Numbered from the stretch's first letter, positions 29,438-40,313 are shown. The stretch: DNA of 52,500 nt from Stramonita haemastoma (GCA_030674155.1 CM060324.1:49151535-49204034), one strand, 5' to 3'. Notes: generated by a model from the sequence alone, not told the origin. Program-made: numbers and translations.

Positions 29438-30540
29438 TAAGATGATTTTTTCTTGTAAATCCCTTGCTTAATATCATTAAAGTAGATTTTGGTTTTTTTG
29501 TAGGTTGTAATTGTGTACTGACAATTAAAGTTGTCTAGATTTTACCGTCACCCTTGCAAGTTCTCGTCAACTGCTGCTATGTGGGTATAGGGGGGAGTGC
29601 TTTTTGTGTTTGGTTGGAGGCAGGGGAAGGGGGTGTTTCTTGCTTGTTTTGTTGCTGTTTTTTGTTGTTGATGGTCTATGTTTGATAAGTGAGGTACATA
29701 AGAAAGGTATGGAGATACAGGAGTCTACAGAAAACAAAAATGTATTAGTGTGAGTGTGGGGGTGGGGTAGACTTCACAAACTTAGAGAGACAGTCCTCTT
29801 TTTTTTTTTTTTCTTTTCCTTTTTTTTCGCACTCCTCTGCTGACTGTAAATCAGACGATTCCTGACTCGTCACTTTGTACTGCTGGGTTTGCTTGTGCTT
29901 TAATGATCACTTCACCTCTTGAGGCTTCGTTCATACTGCCATTCATCCCCAAAATCAGACTGCGGCAACCTTAACAGTGGGTTTAAAAAAAAATATATAA
30001 AAAATTTTTTAATGGTTGCACACCCAAAAATTTCACCATTGGTGAACCTCAGACCTCTAACCAAGGAATGGGGAAAAAAAAAAAAAAAAGATCCTGACAC
30101 TTACAGGTTAGACATGTTGAGCGGACTTAAAAAAAAAAAAAAGCGTTCTGTGTAAGGGAAAAGGTAGCATGCTGTCTGTCTTTGAGCTAGACAGCCAGTT
30201 TGATGAGCGTTGCATGTGCAAGCAGAGTTTTATTAATGCATGGAGGGGAGTTGCCAGGGATAACTAGAAGGGCATCTCTTGTACTTACGACTCTTTCTTT
30301 CGACACGTGCAACTGGAGTGTAACCAAAACGCACGACTCTTTTTTTTTTTCTTCTTTTTTTTTGCGGGAGGGTTCACATGTGCGGGAGGGTCTGAGGCAG
30401 TACGAACACCTTCAGCATGGCAAGTAGGAATAAAGAGGGGGTTGGCTTGTGTCTGCATGATTTTTGTCTGTCCGCACGGCAGTTGTGCGTGAGTGGCAGT
30501 GTGAACGTACCTTAAAAACCCTTGCACAGGTACCTGAACA
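29438..30540. other. Non-coding DNA with a family D copy
   Basis: T- and A-rich, with poly-T/A runs at 29800, 30068, 30130 and 30340. A + strand family D end lies at about 29940-30085 (CAACCTTAACAGTGGG, AATTTCACCATTGGTGAACC). No gene was seen. Confidence 0.55.
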
Positions 30541-30575
30541 TCATTGCATATTTATCGGTGAGATTGAGGCTTTTG

Positions 30576-30579
<4 letters not shown>

Positions 30580-30641
<62 letters not shown>
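30580..30641. repeat. (GT)n microsatellite
   Basis: 31 perfect TG units. Confidence 0.97.
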
Positions 30642-30645
<4 letters not shown>

Positions 30646-31792
30646 AGACTAAGGTTTTCAGTCCCATCTCCTGTCCTTTGTTAGAAGTTGACTTTTTTTT
30701 TTTTACCTGCTGCACAAAATGGCAGGTTGGATGGAGAACGGGGCACAAGTGTACATTTTTTGTTGATTTTAAAAAAAGTTTCTTTTTTTCCCTTCTTGGG
30801 GGTGTATGTTAGAGGTTCATGTACATTGTGTTAATATCACTTTATATTGCAGAAACAAAGTGAATCGATTGATCCATTTTCACGTTAATTGTCCTTTCAC
30901 TGTTTGTATAAACTTTCCTGTTGAGATGTTATTTATTGTCCTGTTTTCATCTTAAGATACTTTGCGTTTTGTGTTCCAGTTTGAAACATTTTGATATGAT
31001 ATTATAGACCCAAACATCCATTATCTGATGAGTTGTAAGGCAGTTAGCCATTGTGTCCACAAAGCCTGTTGATACCACCTCACGTGAGGCGTGTAGTTTG
31101 AACCATGTGCTGATATGGGTTATAGTATAGTGACATCACACCCAGCCATCTCTCCACATTTGAAATGGGATACACCACCCCACACTGAAACTCTACACTC
31201 TTTCCATTTTCCTCCCTCCTCCTTTCCCTCATGGAAACTTCTATCTTTTCTCCCCATCCCAAAGCAAAACAAAACATAAAAATGTTTACCATTATAATCT
31301 TGCCACCAAAATAAGCCAGCAGCTTGACGTTCTATCATCTGTATGAAACTAAAAAGAGACTGTAACCTAGCATATCCTCGCTTTTGTATACATACAGGCA
31401 GGTCACCTTTATGTCATGATCTATCTCCCTTTATTGATGAATGGATGAGGTGAATCTCTTTGTAGTGAAAATGAAACCATGTACAGTGAATGTTTTCCAT
31501 GCCATGGAGAGATGACTTTGTGTGAGGCTTGCCGTGAACTGTTGTAACATAGCTGTTAATACTTTATGCTGTGTGTGTGTGTGTTGGGGGGGAGGGAAGG
31601 AGGGAGAGATCTGACGAGGGTCTGAGCATGTTGAAGCTCAGGGAAGACCTGACCTGTCTTCCACATTGCCCACAACACCTCCTTTCTCTCTCTCGCATGC
31701 ACGTCTTGCAGATGTTATCATCGTTAGCATCCATGCACCATTGGCTCTTGTCCTCGTCCTTGCTGTACCAGGTTCAATCAAAAAAAAATAAA
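30642..31792. other. Unique-looking non-coding DNA
   Basis: No open frame with recognisable features. Possibly distal RALBP1 3' UTR or intergenic. Confidence 0.4.
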
Positions 31793-31915
31793 ATAATGGG
31801 TCGGCGCTGCATTTGTGGCGACGCCCTCTCCCCAGGGAGAGCAGCCCAAATTTCACGCAGAGAAATCTGCTGTGACATAAAGTGGTATAAAATAAAATTT
31901 TAAAAATTAAAAAAA
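31793..31915 (+). mobile_element. SINE family C, 3' part
   Basis: GGTCGGCGCTGCATTTGTGG, AGAGCAGCCCAAATTTCACG, AGAAATCTGCTGTGACATAA and AGTGGTATAAAATAAAA match the 3' block of 26340-26440. Confidence 0.88.
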
Positions 31916-32640
31916 ATAAATCCCCTGCGGCCCCAGAACAGTGGGAAGAACGGCAGTACATTGTGATCATGTTCATAGATCACTTTTTGACGGTTAGTTG
32001 TGAAACAGACTGTCATCAGTATCAAAAACTGGTCTGGTCCAAGATTGGCAGTTGTACTCCACAACAGTGACTTGATTTTACTTTGCTCCACTCTCAACTT
32101 TTTGAGGAGTTGTTACATATGCTCTTGTCTTGAAGAGCTGTCTGAATTTTACCTTGTGAAATACACTTGTTTGTCAAAAAATAATGCAACATAACACAAA
32201 AACAAAAGACGATGCAATACAACTCAGTGCAATTCAATTCAACTTAAAGGGGACACAAAGCTCTCTGGGAATGAAGTTTTCATTAAAAAAAAAATATATA
32301 AATTTGTCGGTAATGATCTGATTTAGAATGTTTGAAGGAACCAAGTTACCCTTTGAAGAAAACTGTGTTTGAAAATGAAATTTGAAGGCTATGAGCTCTG
32401 CCCTGTTGATATGATTGGTGATATCATAAGTTGCAGTCAGTTTGCACTTGTCACTGATACTTTGCTACTTGCAAAAGGCTTTTCTGTCATTTTTCTTCAA
32501 TGGGAAGAATGATCCTCTTCTTTTTAGACTGTTAGGTATTTATAAACAATTAAGGGCTTCCACTGTGTTGTGCTGTACTGAAAGGGGATAGATATCCTGC
32601 TTCTGAACTGCAGGAAGGCTCTCCTGCATTTCCTTCAGAC
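31916..32640. other. Non-coding DNA, nothing recognised
   Basis: AT-rich, with a short CAATACAACTCAGTGCAATT-type run near 32215-32240. No gene was seen. Confidence 0.4.
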
Positions 32641-32659
32641 AGCATCCTGGAGAATACTC

Positions 32660-33322
32660 AATATATATGGTATTGCTCGATAAAAACTATGTTCAAGTAT
32701 GGCATTGGCTTGATAAAAACTATGTTCAAGCATGACATTATCTTGACAAAAACTATTGTTCAAGTATGACATTACCTTGACAAAAACTATGTTCAAGTAT
32801 GGCATTATCTTGACAAAAACTATGGTCAAGTATGACATTATCTTGACAAAAAACTATGTTCAAGTATGCATTATCTTGACAAAAACTATGTTCAAGTATG
32901 CATTATCTTGACAAAAACTATGTTCAAGTATGGCATTATCTTGACAAAAGCCTATATCCAAAAATGGCATTGTCTGAATATAAACTATGTTCAAGTATGG
33001 CATTGTCTTGATAAAAACTATGTTCTTTGTTGTTGTTGTGACTTCCCCAGCTTAACACTCTGGGGGTCACCCAGAATGTGCACTCAGACTCGCTCATCCC
33101 ACCTGGGAATCACTGTGAGATTGAAATTGCACACTGAATGAGAATTTTTGCGTGTATGACTGTTTTCAAGTTCCTTGCCATGTAGGCAGCCATACTCCGA
33201 CTTCAGAGGAAATAACCATGTTCAAGTTTGGCATTGTCTTGATAAAAACTATATTCAAGTATGGCATTGTCTGAATATAAACTATGTTCAAGTATGGCAA
33301 TGTCAGGATAAAAACTGTGTAC
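32660..33322 (+). repeat. ~36-bp minisatellite with an internal insertion
   Basis: Units of CTTGACAAAAACTATGTTCA followed by AGTATGGCATTAT repeat about a dozen times from 32673 to 33027 and again from 33218 to 33322. Between them, 33028-33217 is unrelated inserted DNA. Units drift (TTGATAAAAACT versus TTGACAAAAACT; GCATTGTC versus GCATTATC). Confidence 0.92.
33028..33217 (+). mobile_element. Insertion inside the 36-bp minisatellite (repeat family E)
   Basis: Contains CCACCTGGGAATCACTGTGA, GATTGAAATTGCACACTGAA and GCAGCCATACTCCGACTTCA. The first two recur at 36057-36103 (CCACCTAGGAATCACTGTGA, TTGAAATTGCACACTATCTG). The last resembles the family D end. It splits the array cleanly. Confidence 0.7.
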
Positions 33323-34020
33323 AAAACTGGACAGTTTAATGCAGGATTCCAGGATTATCTATCCATTTACAGTGTTTTCAAGATGCAGGTTCTAGCTTCG
33401 TGTCCCCTTTATAATTTTGATGCGCTGAATATCTATGTACTTAATATCAAGTGCATGTGTAACTAAGACTTAGAGAAACAAAATGGTGTTCGGCGCAAGA
33501 AAGGTCTGAGCAATGGTTCTGTATCATCAGTACCAGTTACCGATATGCATTTTGAAGATCTTACATTACCTTCTGAATATGAATTAATATATATTTACAT
33601 GCGGTTGCTTCTTCAGGCTTTACAATACCTGACCAAAAACGAGATTACAGAGCTTTTTAAAAAAAAAAAAAATTATCATTCAAAAACTTCTTTGGAGGAC
33701 ATTGCCGCTTCGAAAAGAAAAAAAGGAAAAAGAAACTCCCTTTTTTTCATTATAAACCTTTGCCTTTTGGTGCAACGCTTTGGTCACTTATTTGCTTCTG
33801 TGTCATCAGAGAAAAGCTGATCATATATATGCCACTAATTCCAAATCATTGCTTCTTAATGGGTTTCCCAAAGAGACCAAAATCAGTCCATAAACATTGT
33901 TTTACTCATGGATGAAGTTGAACGGAGTTTATTTGAGTATGCCTTAGTCATTCAAAAGACATTGTTTCATATTTAGGAGACATGCATTTTTTATGTTTGT
34001 CACATCATAGTCATACTTTT
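33323..34020. other. Non-coding DNA, nothing recognised
   Basis: A 91-codon open frame at 33545-33820 has a lysine run over a poly-A stretch and no motif. I do not call it a gene. Confidence 0.4.
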
Positions 34021-34022
34021 AT

Positions 34023-34081
<59 letters not shown>

Positions 34082-34170
34082 TATATATATAGATATATAT
34101 ATATATATAGATATAGATATATATATAGATATAATATATATATAGATATATATATATATATATATATATG
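34021..34170. repeat. (AT)n microsatellite
   Basis: About 145 bp of AT repeats with several GATAT interruptions. Confidence 0.97.
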
Positions 34171-34685
34171 TTTGCAGGTCTTTGAAAAAAACTGACACAA
34201 CTGTTAGAATATTTTCCTTCAATCAGTTTCATGGGTGATTTTTTTTTTTTTAATCTTTTATGAGCAAAGTGGTCATACCTTTCAAATGATTCCTTCTGCT
34301 GTTGTGTGCTCCTTTCGTTTATTGTAGAAAATTGATGCGTCGCTTTACCACATTGAAAATCTACTTGCACCTGTTGCAAGATACAACTACTGTTCAGTTT
34401 GTAAACGGTTTCAATCCTAGTCTAATGCAAACCCTTCCCGTTTTGGGTGGAACTTTTTTTCTCTTTTTTTTCCTTCAGATGAGTACAGCATAGCATATTG
34501 AGTGTTAAAGTGAAAGAAAGCTGGATGATGCGTGAGAGCTTCCCTGACCTGTAGAGCAGTGTATCTTTCATGTGGGTATGTATCACTGGTGTGGTGTGTA
34601 TATGAATGTAATCAGGGTACTGATATAGTGTGTGATTATGAATGTTATACTGACTTGATATCGATATGTACTCCTCCCCCAGTGC

Positions 34686-34770
34686 AATAAATGTACATAA
34701 AAAACAAAATATGCGCTTCAGAATTATATTGGTGTGTGTGTGGTTTTGTGTGTGTGTGTATGTGTGTGTG
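34686..34770 (+). terminator. Candidate poly(A) signal with GT-rich downstream element
   Basis: AATAAA at 34686-34691, followed by a GT-rich stretch from about 34730. This is the arrangement expected of a cleavage/polyadenylation site. It could end a long RALBP1 3' UTR of about 8 kb, or be coincidental. Confidence 0.4.
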
Positions 34771-34884
34771 TGCGTGTCTGTCTGTCCGTCTGTCTGTCTG
34801 TATCACTGTGTGTGCGTGTGTGCATGTTAGACATCTTTTTCTTTTTTTTCGCTGCGAAGGCAATATAATGATCAAAGTTGTACC

Positions 34885-34985
34885 GTCCCTGAAGTCAGAA
34901 TGCAGCTACCTGAATAGTAGGCAAAAGTGGTATAAGAAAGAAAAAATCTCACCATGATCACTGAACCTCCGAGCTCTTAATGAGA
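34885..34985 (+). mobile_element. SINE family D, 3' part
   Basis: CCTGAAGTCAGAATGCAGCT, ACCTGAATAGTAGGC, AAATCTCACCATGATCACTG and AACCTCCGAGCTCTTAATGA match the reverse complement of the 28605-28700 end. Confidence 0.8.
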
Positions 34986-35029
34986 AACAAACCCCCCCCC
35001 AAAAAAAAATTGAACTACGTAGCACTAAC

Positions 35030-35660
35030 CTGTGTGATATATCAACTAAGAATAACTGATACTGTAAAAGTTTGCATTCTTCTTCCCAACTCACATTAAC
35101 ACTATTTTGCTCCTTTTTTTTTCTACTGTGGAAATGATTTTGTATTAAACCTGCAGTCGCATAAGCCAACATCATTGGGTTTGTTTTTTTTTCTTTGATA
35201 TATCAACTAAGAATAACTGATACTGTAAAAGTTTGCATTCTTCTTCCCAACTCACATTAACACTATTTTGCCCTTTTTTTTCTAGAGTGAAATTAATTTT
35301 GTATTAAACCTGCAGTCGCATAAACCAACATCATTGGTGTTGTTTTTTTTCTTTGATATATATCAACTAAGAATAACTGATACTGTAAAAGTTTGCATTC
35401 TTCTTCCCAACTCACTTAACACTATTTTGCCCTTTTTTTCAAGAGTGAAGTTAATTTTGTATTAAACCTGCAGTCTCATAAGCCAACATCATTGGTGTTT
35501 TTTTTTCTTTGATATATCAACTAAGAATAACTGATACTGTAAAAGTTTGCATTCTTCTTCCCAACTCACATTAACACTATTTTGCCCTTTTTTTTCTACT
35601 GTGGAAATGATTTGTATTAAACCTGCAGTCGCATAAGCCACATCATTGAGGGTTTTTTTT
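35030..35660 (+). repeat. Four-copy ~155-165 bp tandem repeat (satellite-like)
   Basis: Unit: GATATATCAACTAAGAATAA, CTGATACTGTAAAAGTTTGC, ATTCTTCTTCCCAACTCACA, TTAACACTATTTTGC, poly-T, TTTTGTATTAAACCTGCAGT, CGCATAAGCCAACATCATTG, then poly-T. Copies start near 35035, 35199, 35355 and 35513. They are over 90% alike, and differ mostly in poly-T length and in a CTACTGTGGAAATGA versus AGAGTGAAATTAA segment (copies 1 and 4 versus 2 and 3). Confidence 0.93.
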
Positions 35661-35667
35661 CTTCTTT

Positions 35668-35980
35668 AGTTCCTCGGCTAGAAATCTGGAGTTCGCCAAT
35701 GGTGAGATTTTTCTTACGTGACCGTTCCCCCTTTTCAAATTAATAATACAGACGTAGACTCTAGGTCTTGTTCCATTGTATTCTCTCTCTTCTCCTTTTC
35801 AACTAAACGTTAAAAATTACTTTTTGTTGTTTTTGTTTGTTTTTATTTGTGTTGGCTTTGGTGGCGGTGTTGGTTTGGGGCTTTTTAGGGGTGTCCGAGT
35901 TCACCAACTGTGAGATTCTGCGAATGCAACCGATTTGCCCACCATTAAGGTAGCCACATTCCGACTTTGAGGATACTGAC
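35668..35980 (-). mobile_element. Two family D fragments
   Basis: GAGTTCGCCAATGGTGAGAT at about 35689-35740, and GAGTTCACCAACTGTGAGAT with CCACCATTAAGGTAGCCACA at about 35897-35965, in the same orientation. Confidence 0.8.
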
Positions 35981-35996
35981 CTTGTTTGTTTTCCAG

Positions 35997-35998
<2 letters not shown>

Positions 35999-36042
<44 letters not shown>
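35999..36042. repeat. (GT)n microsatellite
   Basis: 22 TG units. Followed at 36049-36103 by the family E block CCACCTAGGAATCACTGTGA. Confidence 0.95.
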
Positions 36043-36044
<2 letters not shown>

Positions 36045-36269
36045 GCCCCCAGAACATTCCACCTAGGAATCACTGTGAGATGTATTGAAATTGCACACTA
36101 TCTGATTCCGTGGCTCCGGTTGCTCTGGTCGCATGGTGACCTCAGAATCGGTTTCTTCATACGCTTCTGTGCCTGTGGTGAGTTTGTGTCAAAGCCTTTG
36201 GGGTTGGAGGTTTAAGGGGGGCGGTCGTTGAAGGGACGTTGTGGTGGTCGCCACCTCGGATGGGTGTCT

Positions 36270-36590
36270 CACTCAGTCTGGCTTAGGAGCATCCTCAATT
36301 TTATGGTTACTCACAATAATGTCATTGCTGGTGCGATTGGCACTATTTGTCATCAACTGTGTTTTCTCTGCACTGATCTGCATGATATTTGCCAGAGACT
36401 TCATCAAAGGGAGCTACCGAGTTGACCAGCTCCTGTTCTTTTCTAGCTAAGCCGCCGATGTTATCAGCAAATTGTAAGTTTGTAGTTGTCCTGCCTCTAA
36501 CGAGTCTGTCCCTCATGATTTCAAGTGCGCAGCCATTACTCTCTCTAAGAAGATGTTGGTGAAAAGGGAGGAACAAATTTGTGGTACACT
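36270..36590 (-). mobile_element. Decayed LINE reverse transcriptase fragment
   Basis: Minus-strand translation has CALEIMRDRLVRGRTTTNLQ, then FADNIGGLARKEQELVNSV (FADDIDGLAG-type RT catalytic box with D to N). After a frameshift it gives MQISAEKTQLMTNS, then DIIVSNHKIED. This order is the RT palm of a non-LTR element. The changed catalytic aspartate and the frameshift show it is dead. Confidence 0.82.
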
Positions 36591-36998
36591 TCCAGATGAA
36601 TATGCAAAGTAGCCAACTCTACATGATGACCTTGAACTATGCTGAACATGTTTGCTTGTCAAAACGTTTTAATGTAAGTTTATGGAAGAAACTTTCAACA
36701 CGAAAAAAGCGGCAGGGTGGGGGAAGGGGGTGGGGGCATTTGATTCCTTCAACTTTACTGTGAACTGCACTCATCAGACGCATTAGTGGACAGACCTGCA
36801 GCCGGCCTGAGAGGCGAGAAACTCAAATGAAAACGACGACGACACAACAGCACATCGGCACTGATCTCTTTCCCCGGCCTTCTGTGTGTTTATATCTTCT
36901 TCTTCTCTGTATAACCACTCACGACTGCATTTATTCTCAAAAGGGAAAAGAATCAAACTGTTACCACCAAACTTGCTGCACACAAAAAGAAACTCAAA

Positions 36999-37611
36999 AT
37001 GGCGGACGGTCCCCATCAAACTCACCGTGCAGAACGGGTTGTGAAGGTGGCGGCTCAAGTGGACCCAAGCATCCTCCAGTCTGCTCTTTACGAAGGATAC
37101 GTGCGGTCTCGAAAGCTGAAAGAAGCAGCGGCGCGGAAGGTTGGGATTGAGAGCAACAGGGATGTGAGGATGACCCACCTCGGAGTCCAGACCCCCCCTC
37201 CCTTTCACCCCCCAGCCAGCAGCGCCGACAAAAAGCTGCTGGCCGTCTGGCTGACCCTGCACAAGTGGCAGCACATGATGGACAGTTACCTCAACGCAGA
37301 GACCTGGCTGGAAACCTACTGGGCCAGTGTGTATGCCGCCATTGCTACCCCAAACCCTGCGAGTGAAGGGGAACAGCGAAGTCAACTGCAGAGTGGAAAG
37401 TATTCGATCAAGATCGCCAGGGAGGTGTGTGTAGAGTTTCTGGACAGTTTCAAAGCGGCGGATGGCGACAGTGAGCTGAGGCCGCTTCTGGAGCTTGTCT
37501 TGGACAGCCTGGCCTTTTGTGTCAGGATGATGCATTTTTGTGATGACGACATCGAAGATCGGATCAGACAGATGGAGTTTGACAGTACCACCGCCACCAC
37601 CATTCAAGTCC
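36999..37611 (+). CDS. Gene 2, first coding exon, unrecognised protein
   Basis: 613 nt, 204 codons plus one base. The start context AAAATGGCGG is strong and YY1-like, as in many housekeeping first exons. The protein starts MADGPHQTHRAERVVKVAAQ. It has a Pro-rich spacer (TPPPFHPPASS, about residues 65-76), then an apparently alpha-helical part: KKLLAVWLTLHKWQHMMDSY, LNAETWLETYWASVYAAIAT, SIKIAREVCVEFLDSF, LELVLDSLAFCVRMMHFCDD. No signal peptide or catalytic motif is visible. Codon use is GC-rich and unlike the surroundings. The donor at 37612 (GTGAGT) is near consensus. I do not recognise the family. Confidence 0.8.
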
Positions 37612-37656
37612 GTGAGTTTGGAGTCAGGACGTGTAAAATATGTGCCTGCCTGTATT

Positions 37657-37770
37657 ATATATACGTGTATAGAAAGCTGAGGACGTGCGTGACCTTGATG
37701 TGCACAGCAACTTGAAACTGGTGACCTGTTTAACAGCAGGAGGAGAGGGAAGACATCTTTTTTTTTTATG
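37657..37770 (+). pseudogene. Degenerate copy of the gene 2 repeated exon
   Basis: ACGTGTATAGAAAGCTGAGG, ACGTGCGTGACCTTGATG and ACTGGTGACCTG resemble the three downstream units, but the acceptor AG is lost (TATATATACG) and the frame is broken. Confidence 0.7.
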
Positions 37771-37777
37771 TATATAG

Positions 37778-37834
37778 GCTACGTGTTTGGAAAGCTGAGG
37801 ACGTGTGTGACTTTGATGCAGCAGCTTGACTCTG
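37778..37834 (+). CDS. Gene 2 tandem exon, copy a
   Basis: 57 nt behind a poly-T tract and TATATAG acceptor, before a G|GTGACC donor. It completes the codon from the first exon and reads YVFGKLRTCVTLMQQLDS. Phase 1 in and 1 out, so any number of copies keeps the frame. The following intron is also open to the next copy. Confidence 0.6.
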
Positions 37835-37883
37835 GTGACCTGACTAACAGCAGGGAAGACATCTCTTTTTTTTATGTATATAG

Positions 37884-37940
37884 GCTACGTGTTTGGAAAG
37901 CTGAGGACGTGTGTGACTTTGATGCAGCAGCTTGACTCTG
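37884..37940 (+). CDS. Gene 2 tandem exon, copy b
   Basis: Identical to copy a across all 57 nt; the acceptor is also TATATAG. Unit spacing from copy a is 106 bp. Confidence 0.55.
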
Positions 37941-37991
37941 GTGACCTGACTAACAGCAGGGAAGACATCTTTTTTTTATGTATAATTATAG

Positions 37992-38048
37992 GCTACGTGT
38001 TTGGAAAGCTGAGGACGTGTGTGACTTTGATGCAGCAGCTTGACTCTG
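37992..38048 (+). CDS. Gene 2 tandem exon, copy c
   Basis: Identical to copies a and b across all 57 nt. The acceptor context is slightly changed (AATTATAG). Spacing from copy b is 108 bp. No further exon of this gene was found up to the window end. Confidence 0.55.
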
Positions 38049-38136
38049 GTGACCTGACTAACAGCAGGGAAGACATCTTTTTTTTTTTAGTTTAGTTTAA
38101 AGGTGGCTTGACATTGGCTATAATTATGAGTAACAG

Positions 38137-38432
38137 TAACGGGACAGGATAGCTCAGAGGTCATTGCACTCCCTCTCCCCAAGCTAATGTTAAGCAAGCA
38201 TCGAGTGAGGTTACTAAGTGGATGGGTAACCGTATGCGCGCCTTGGCTTTCAGTGTAGTCCCCCCTAGTTCACCCAGCTGGAAATGGGTACCTGCCCTCT
38301 TTAGGGTCAGGAAAGATGAAGCAGCGAGGGAGAGGAGATGGACGTCGCCCTCAACATGCTGGCCCCTAGAGAAGCTGAGGTCACTGATGCCTCGCTCCCC
38401 TACGACCACATAGTTATAAGACACCTTTACTA
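38137..38432 (+). mobile_element. SINE family A (tRNA/5S-like), near full
   Basis: GGGACAGGATAGCTCAGAGG, then 5S-like ATGTTAAGCAAGC, GGTTACTAAGTGG and TGGATGGGTAACC. Body GGGTACCTGCCCTCTTTAGG and ATGCTGGCCCCTAGAGAAGC, ending AAGACACCTTTACT. Followed by a (GAT)n tail. Confidence 0.9.
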
Positions 38433-38461
38433 TTTTTGATGATGATGATGATGATGATGAT
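38432..38461. repeat. (GAT)n microsatellite
   Basis: About eight GAT units at the 3' end of the family A copy. Confidence 0.9.
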
Positions 38462-38692
38462 TTACATAGTGCTATATCTTGCAAAAACAAATCAAAGCGC
38501 TTCCATTCGACCTATACAACACTCAAGCAATCAATAACAATCAACAGTTTTAGCAAATTCACACACACAAACACACACCACACACACACACACACCGTAA
38601 CTATGTGAAAGCCTTAAATTGCTAATATCGGATTTTTAAAAAAAAATGGTGTATCATTGGAACTGTCACAGAAGAAAAAAATGCCTGGGATT

Positions 38693-38694
<2 letters not shown>

Positions 38695-38729
<35 letters not shown>
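38695..38729. repeat. Poly-C run
   Basis: About 31 consecutive C, then TTCC. Confidence 0.95.
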
Positions 38730-38744
38730 TTCCTTTTCCTGGGC

Positions 38745-38850
38745 TAGAGTACTACCTAGGTTCACCAACAGTCAGATTTTTGCGCGTAAGCGACCGTTTT
38801 TGCCCACCATTAAAGTAGCTGTATTCCGACTCCGAGTTTTTTGTCATCAG
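38745..38850 (-). mobile_element. SINE family D, 3' part
   Basis: GGTTCACCAACAGTCAGATT, GCGACCGTTTTTGCCCACCA and TTAAAGTAGCTGTATTCCGA match family D. Confidence 0.8.
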
Positions 38851-39370
38851 TTCTCATCGCCTTTTCAAACTGAACAATGAAGTTGCGACAACGAAAGGTG
38901 AAGATGGCACTTTTTTTTTTTTTTTTTTTTTTTTTGGGGGGGGGGGGGGGATGTCCTTTTTTCTCTGCCTTAGAGAAACGTGTACAAGTAGTCTAGGTCT
39001 TCTACACTAAAAGTTAAGCACAGATTAGGTTAAGGATCACACTCGCTCTTTCGCGTACCAAAGTTATCAGTTCCGCTTCAAGACTAGACAATGTACAGAT
39101 AATTCATAGCTTTGCTGTTTAATACAGGTATATATTATGTAGATTGGATCACAAGAGCAGCACTCTCTCGCACACGCACGTGCTTGCGGAGTTTCATCTC
39201 ATCTCGTTGCTTCATACAATTTCTACAAATTGTAACATTTTTGGGGTGGCCCGAGGTGCCGAGGTGGGAGAGCTTGCGGTAGCGTGGGACCTCCGACCGC
39301 TTCCTGGTTCGCGGCTGCAAGTCCTGATATCAGCTTTGCTGGAAAGGACTATAATCCTACTAAAAGTATA
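38851..39370. other. Non-coding DNA, nothing recognised
   Basis: Poly-T and poly-G runs at 38911-38951, otherwise unremarkable. Confidence 0.4.
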
Positions 39371-39522
39371 TAAATGCACGCGTTCTCATACGCACTCATA
39401 CACGCACGCAAGCGTGCACGCAAGCGAGCGCGCGCACAGACACACGCGCGTACACACAATCATACTCACATGCACGCACATACACACACGCACGCATACG
39501 CACACACACGCGCGCACACACG

Positions 39523-39564
<42 letters not shown>
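39371..39564. repeat. CA/CG-rich purine-pyrimidine tract
   Basis: ACGCACGC, GCGCGC and CA repeats, ending in about 18 CA units. Confidence 0.9.
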
Positions 39565-39565
<1 letters not shown>

Positions 39566-39892
39566 CATCCTCCACACAGGGAGTAAAAGTATCAACATAA
39601 CCATTGACTCATACATAAAGGGAGGTAGCTGTCCTATGCAGCGTTTGAATGTGTTTAGAAGAAACAAAAACCATAAACAATCAAACAATTAGGAACAAAA
39701 ATTTAAAAAAGAAAACATCTCCCCCCACCCCCACCCCCCAAACACAACAAAATTAAGTTGATTTGCAACAAGAATCGTTAAAATACCAGGAATTGTAAAT
39801 AAAGATATCTCTTCTTTTTAGGATTTTTGGGGCAGAAATATAGATAGAACAAGGATGCACACAACCTCTGGTTGACTAGTAGCCCAAAGCGA

Positions 39893-40175
39893 AAGGTAAA
39901 GGTGTCCCATAACCTATGTGGTCATAGAAGAGCGAGGCATCAGAGACCTCAGCTCCTCTAGGGGCCAGCATATTTAGGGCGGTGCCCATCTCCTCTCCCT
40001 CGCCGCTTTACCTTCCCTGACCCTAAAGAGGGCAGGCACCCATTTACAGCTGGGTGAACTGGGGGACTATACTGAAACAAAGGTGTGCAAACGGTCACCC
40101 ATCCATGTGGTAACCACGCTCGACGCTGCTTAACCGTAGCTTGGGGAAAGCCGGTGCTCTGACCTCTGCAAACAG
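39893..40175 (-). mobile_element. SINE family A, near full
   Basis: From the 3' side: AGGTGTCCCATAACCTATGT, GGGGCCAGCATATTTAGGGC, CCCTGACCCTAAAGAGGGCA, GGTCACCCATCCATGTGGTA and GCTGCTTAACCGTAGCTTGG. These are reverse complements of the 5S-like boxes. Ends TGCTCTGACCTCTGCA. Confidence 0.9.
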
Positions 40176-40311
40176 TCTAAATAAATCGGGCTGTTTTTTT
40201 TTAGATCTTTTTTTTTTTTAACTGGGACTTTTTTTGTTTTTGTTTTTTAACCTAACTCCTTTAAGAACGCACCACAAAGGCGTAGTAACGTATCCTCAAG
40301 TGATTGCTTAC

Positions 40312-40313
<2 letters not shown>

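Noticed and set aside
36783..37607. A 274-codon minus-strand frame opposite gene 2
   Set aside because: It mirrors the first exon of gene 2. The plus strand has the better start context, donor and phase-matched exons.
38137..38235. A 5S rRNA gene
   Set aside because: Only the internal-promoter half resembles 5S rRNA. It is preceded by tRNA-like sequence and followed by a SINE body.
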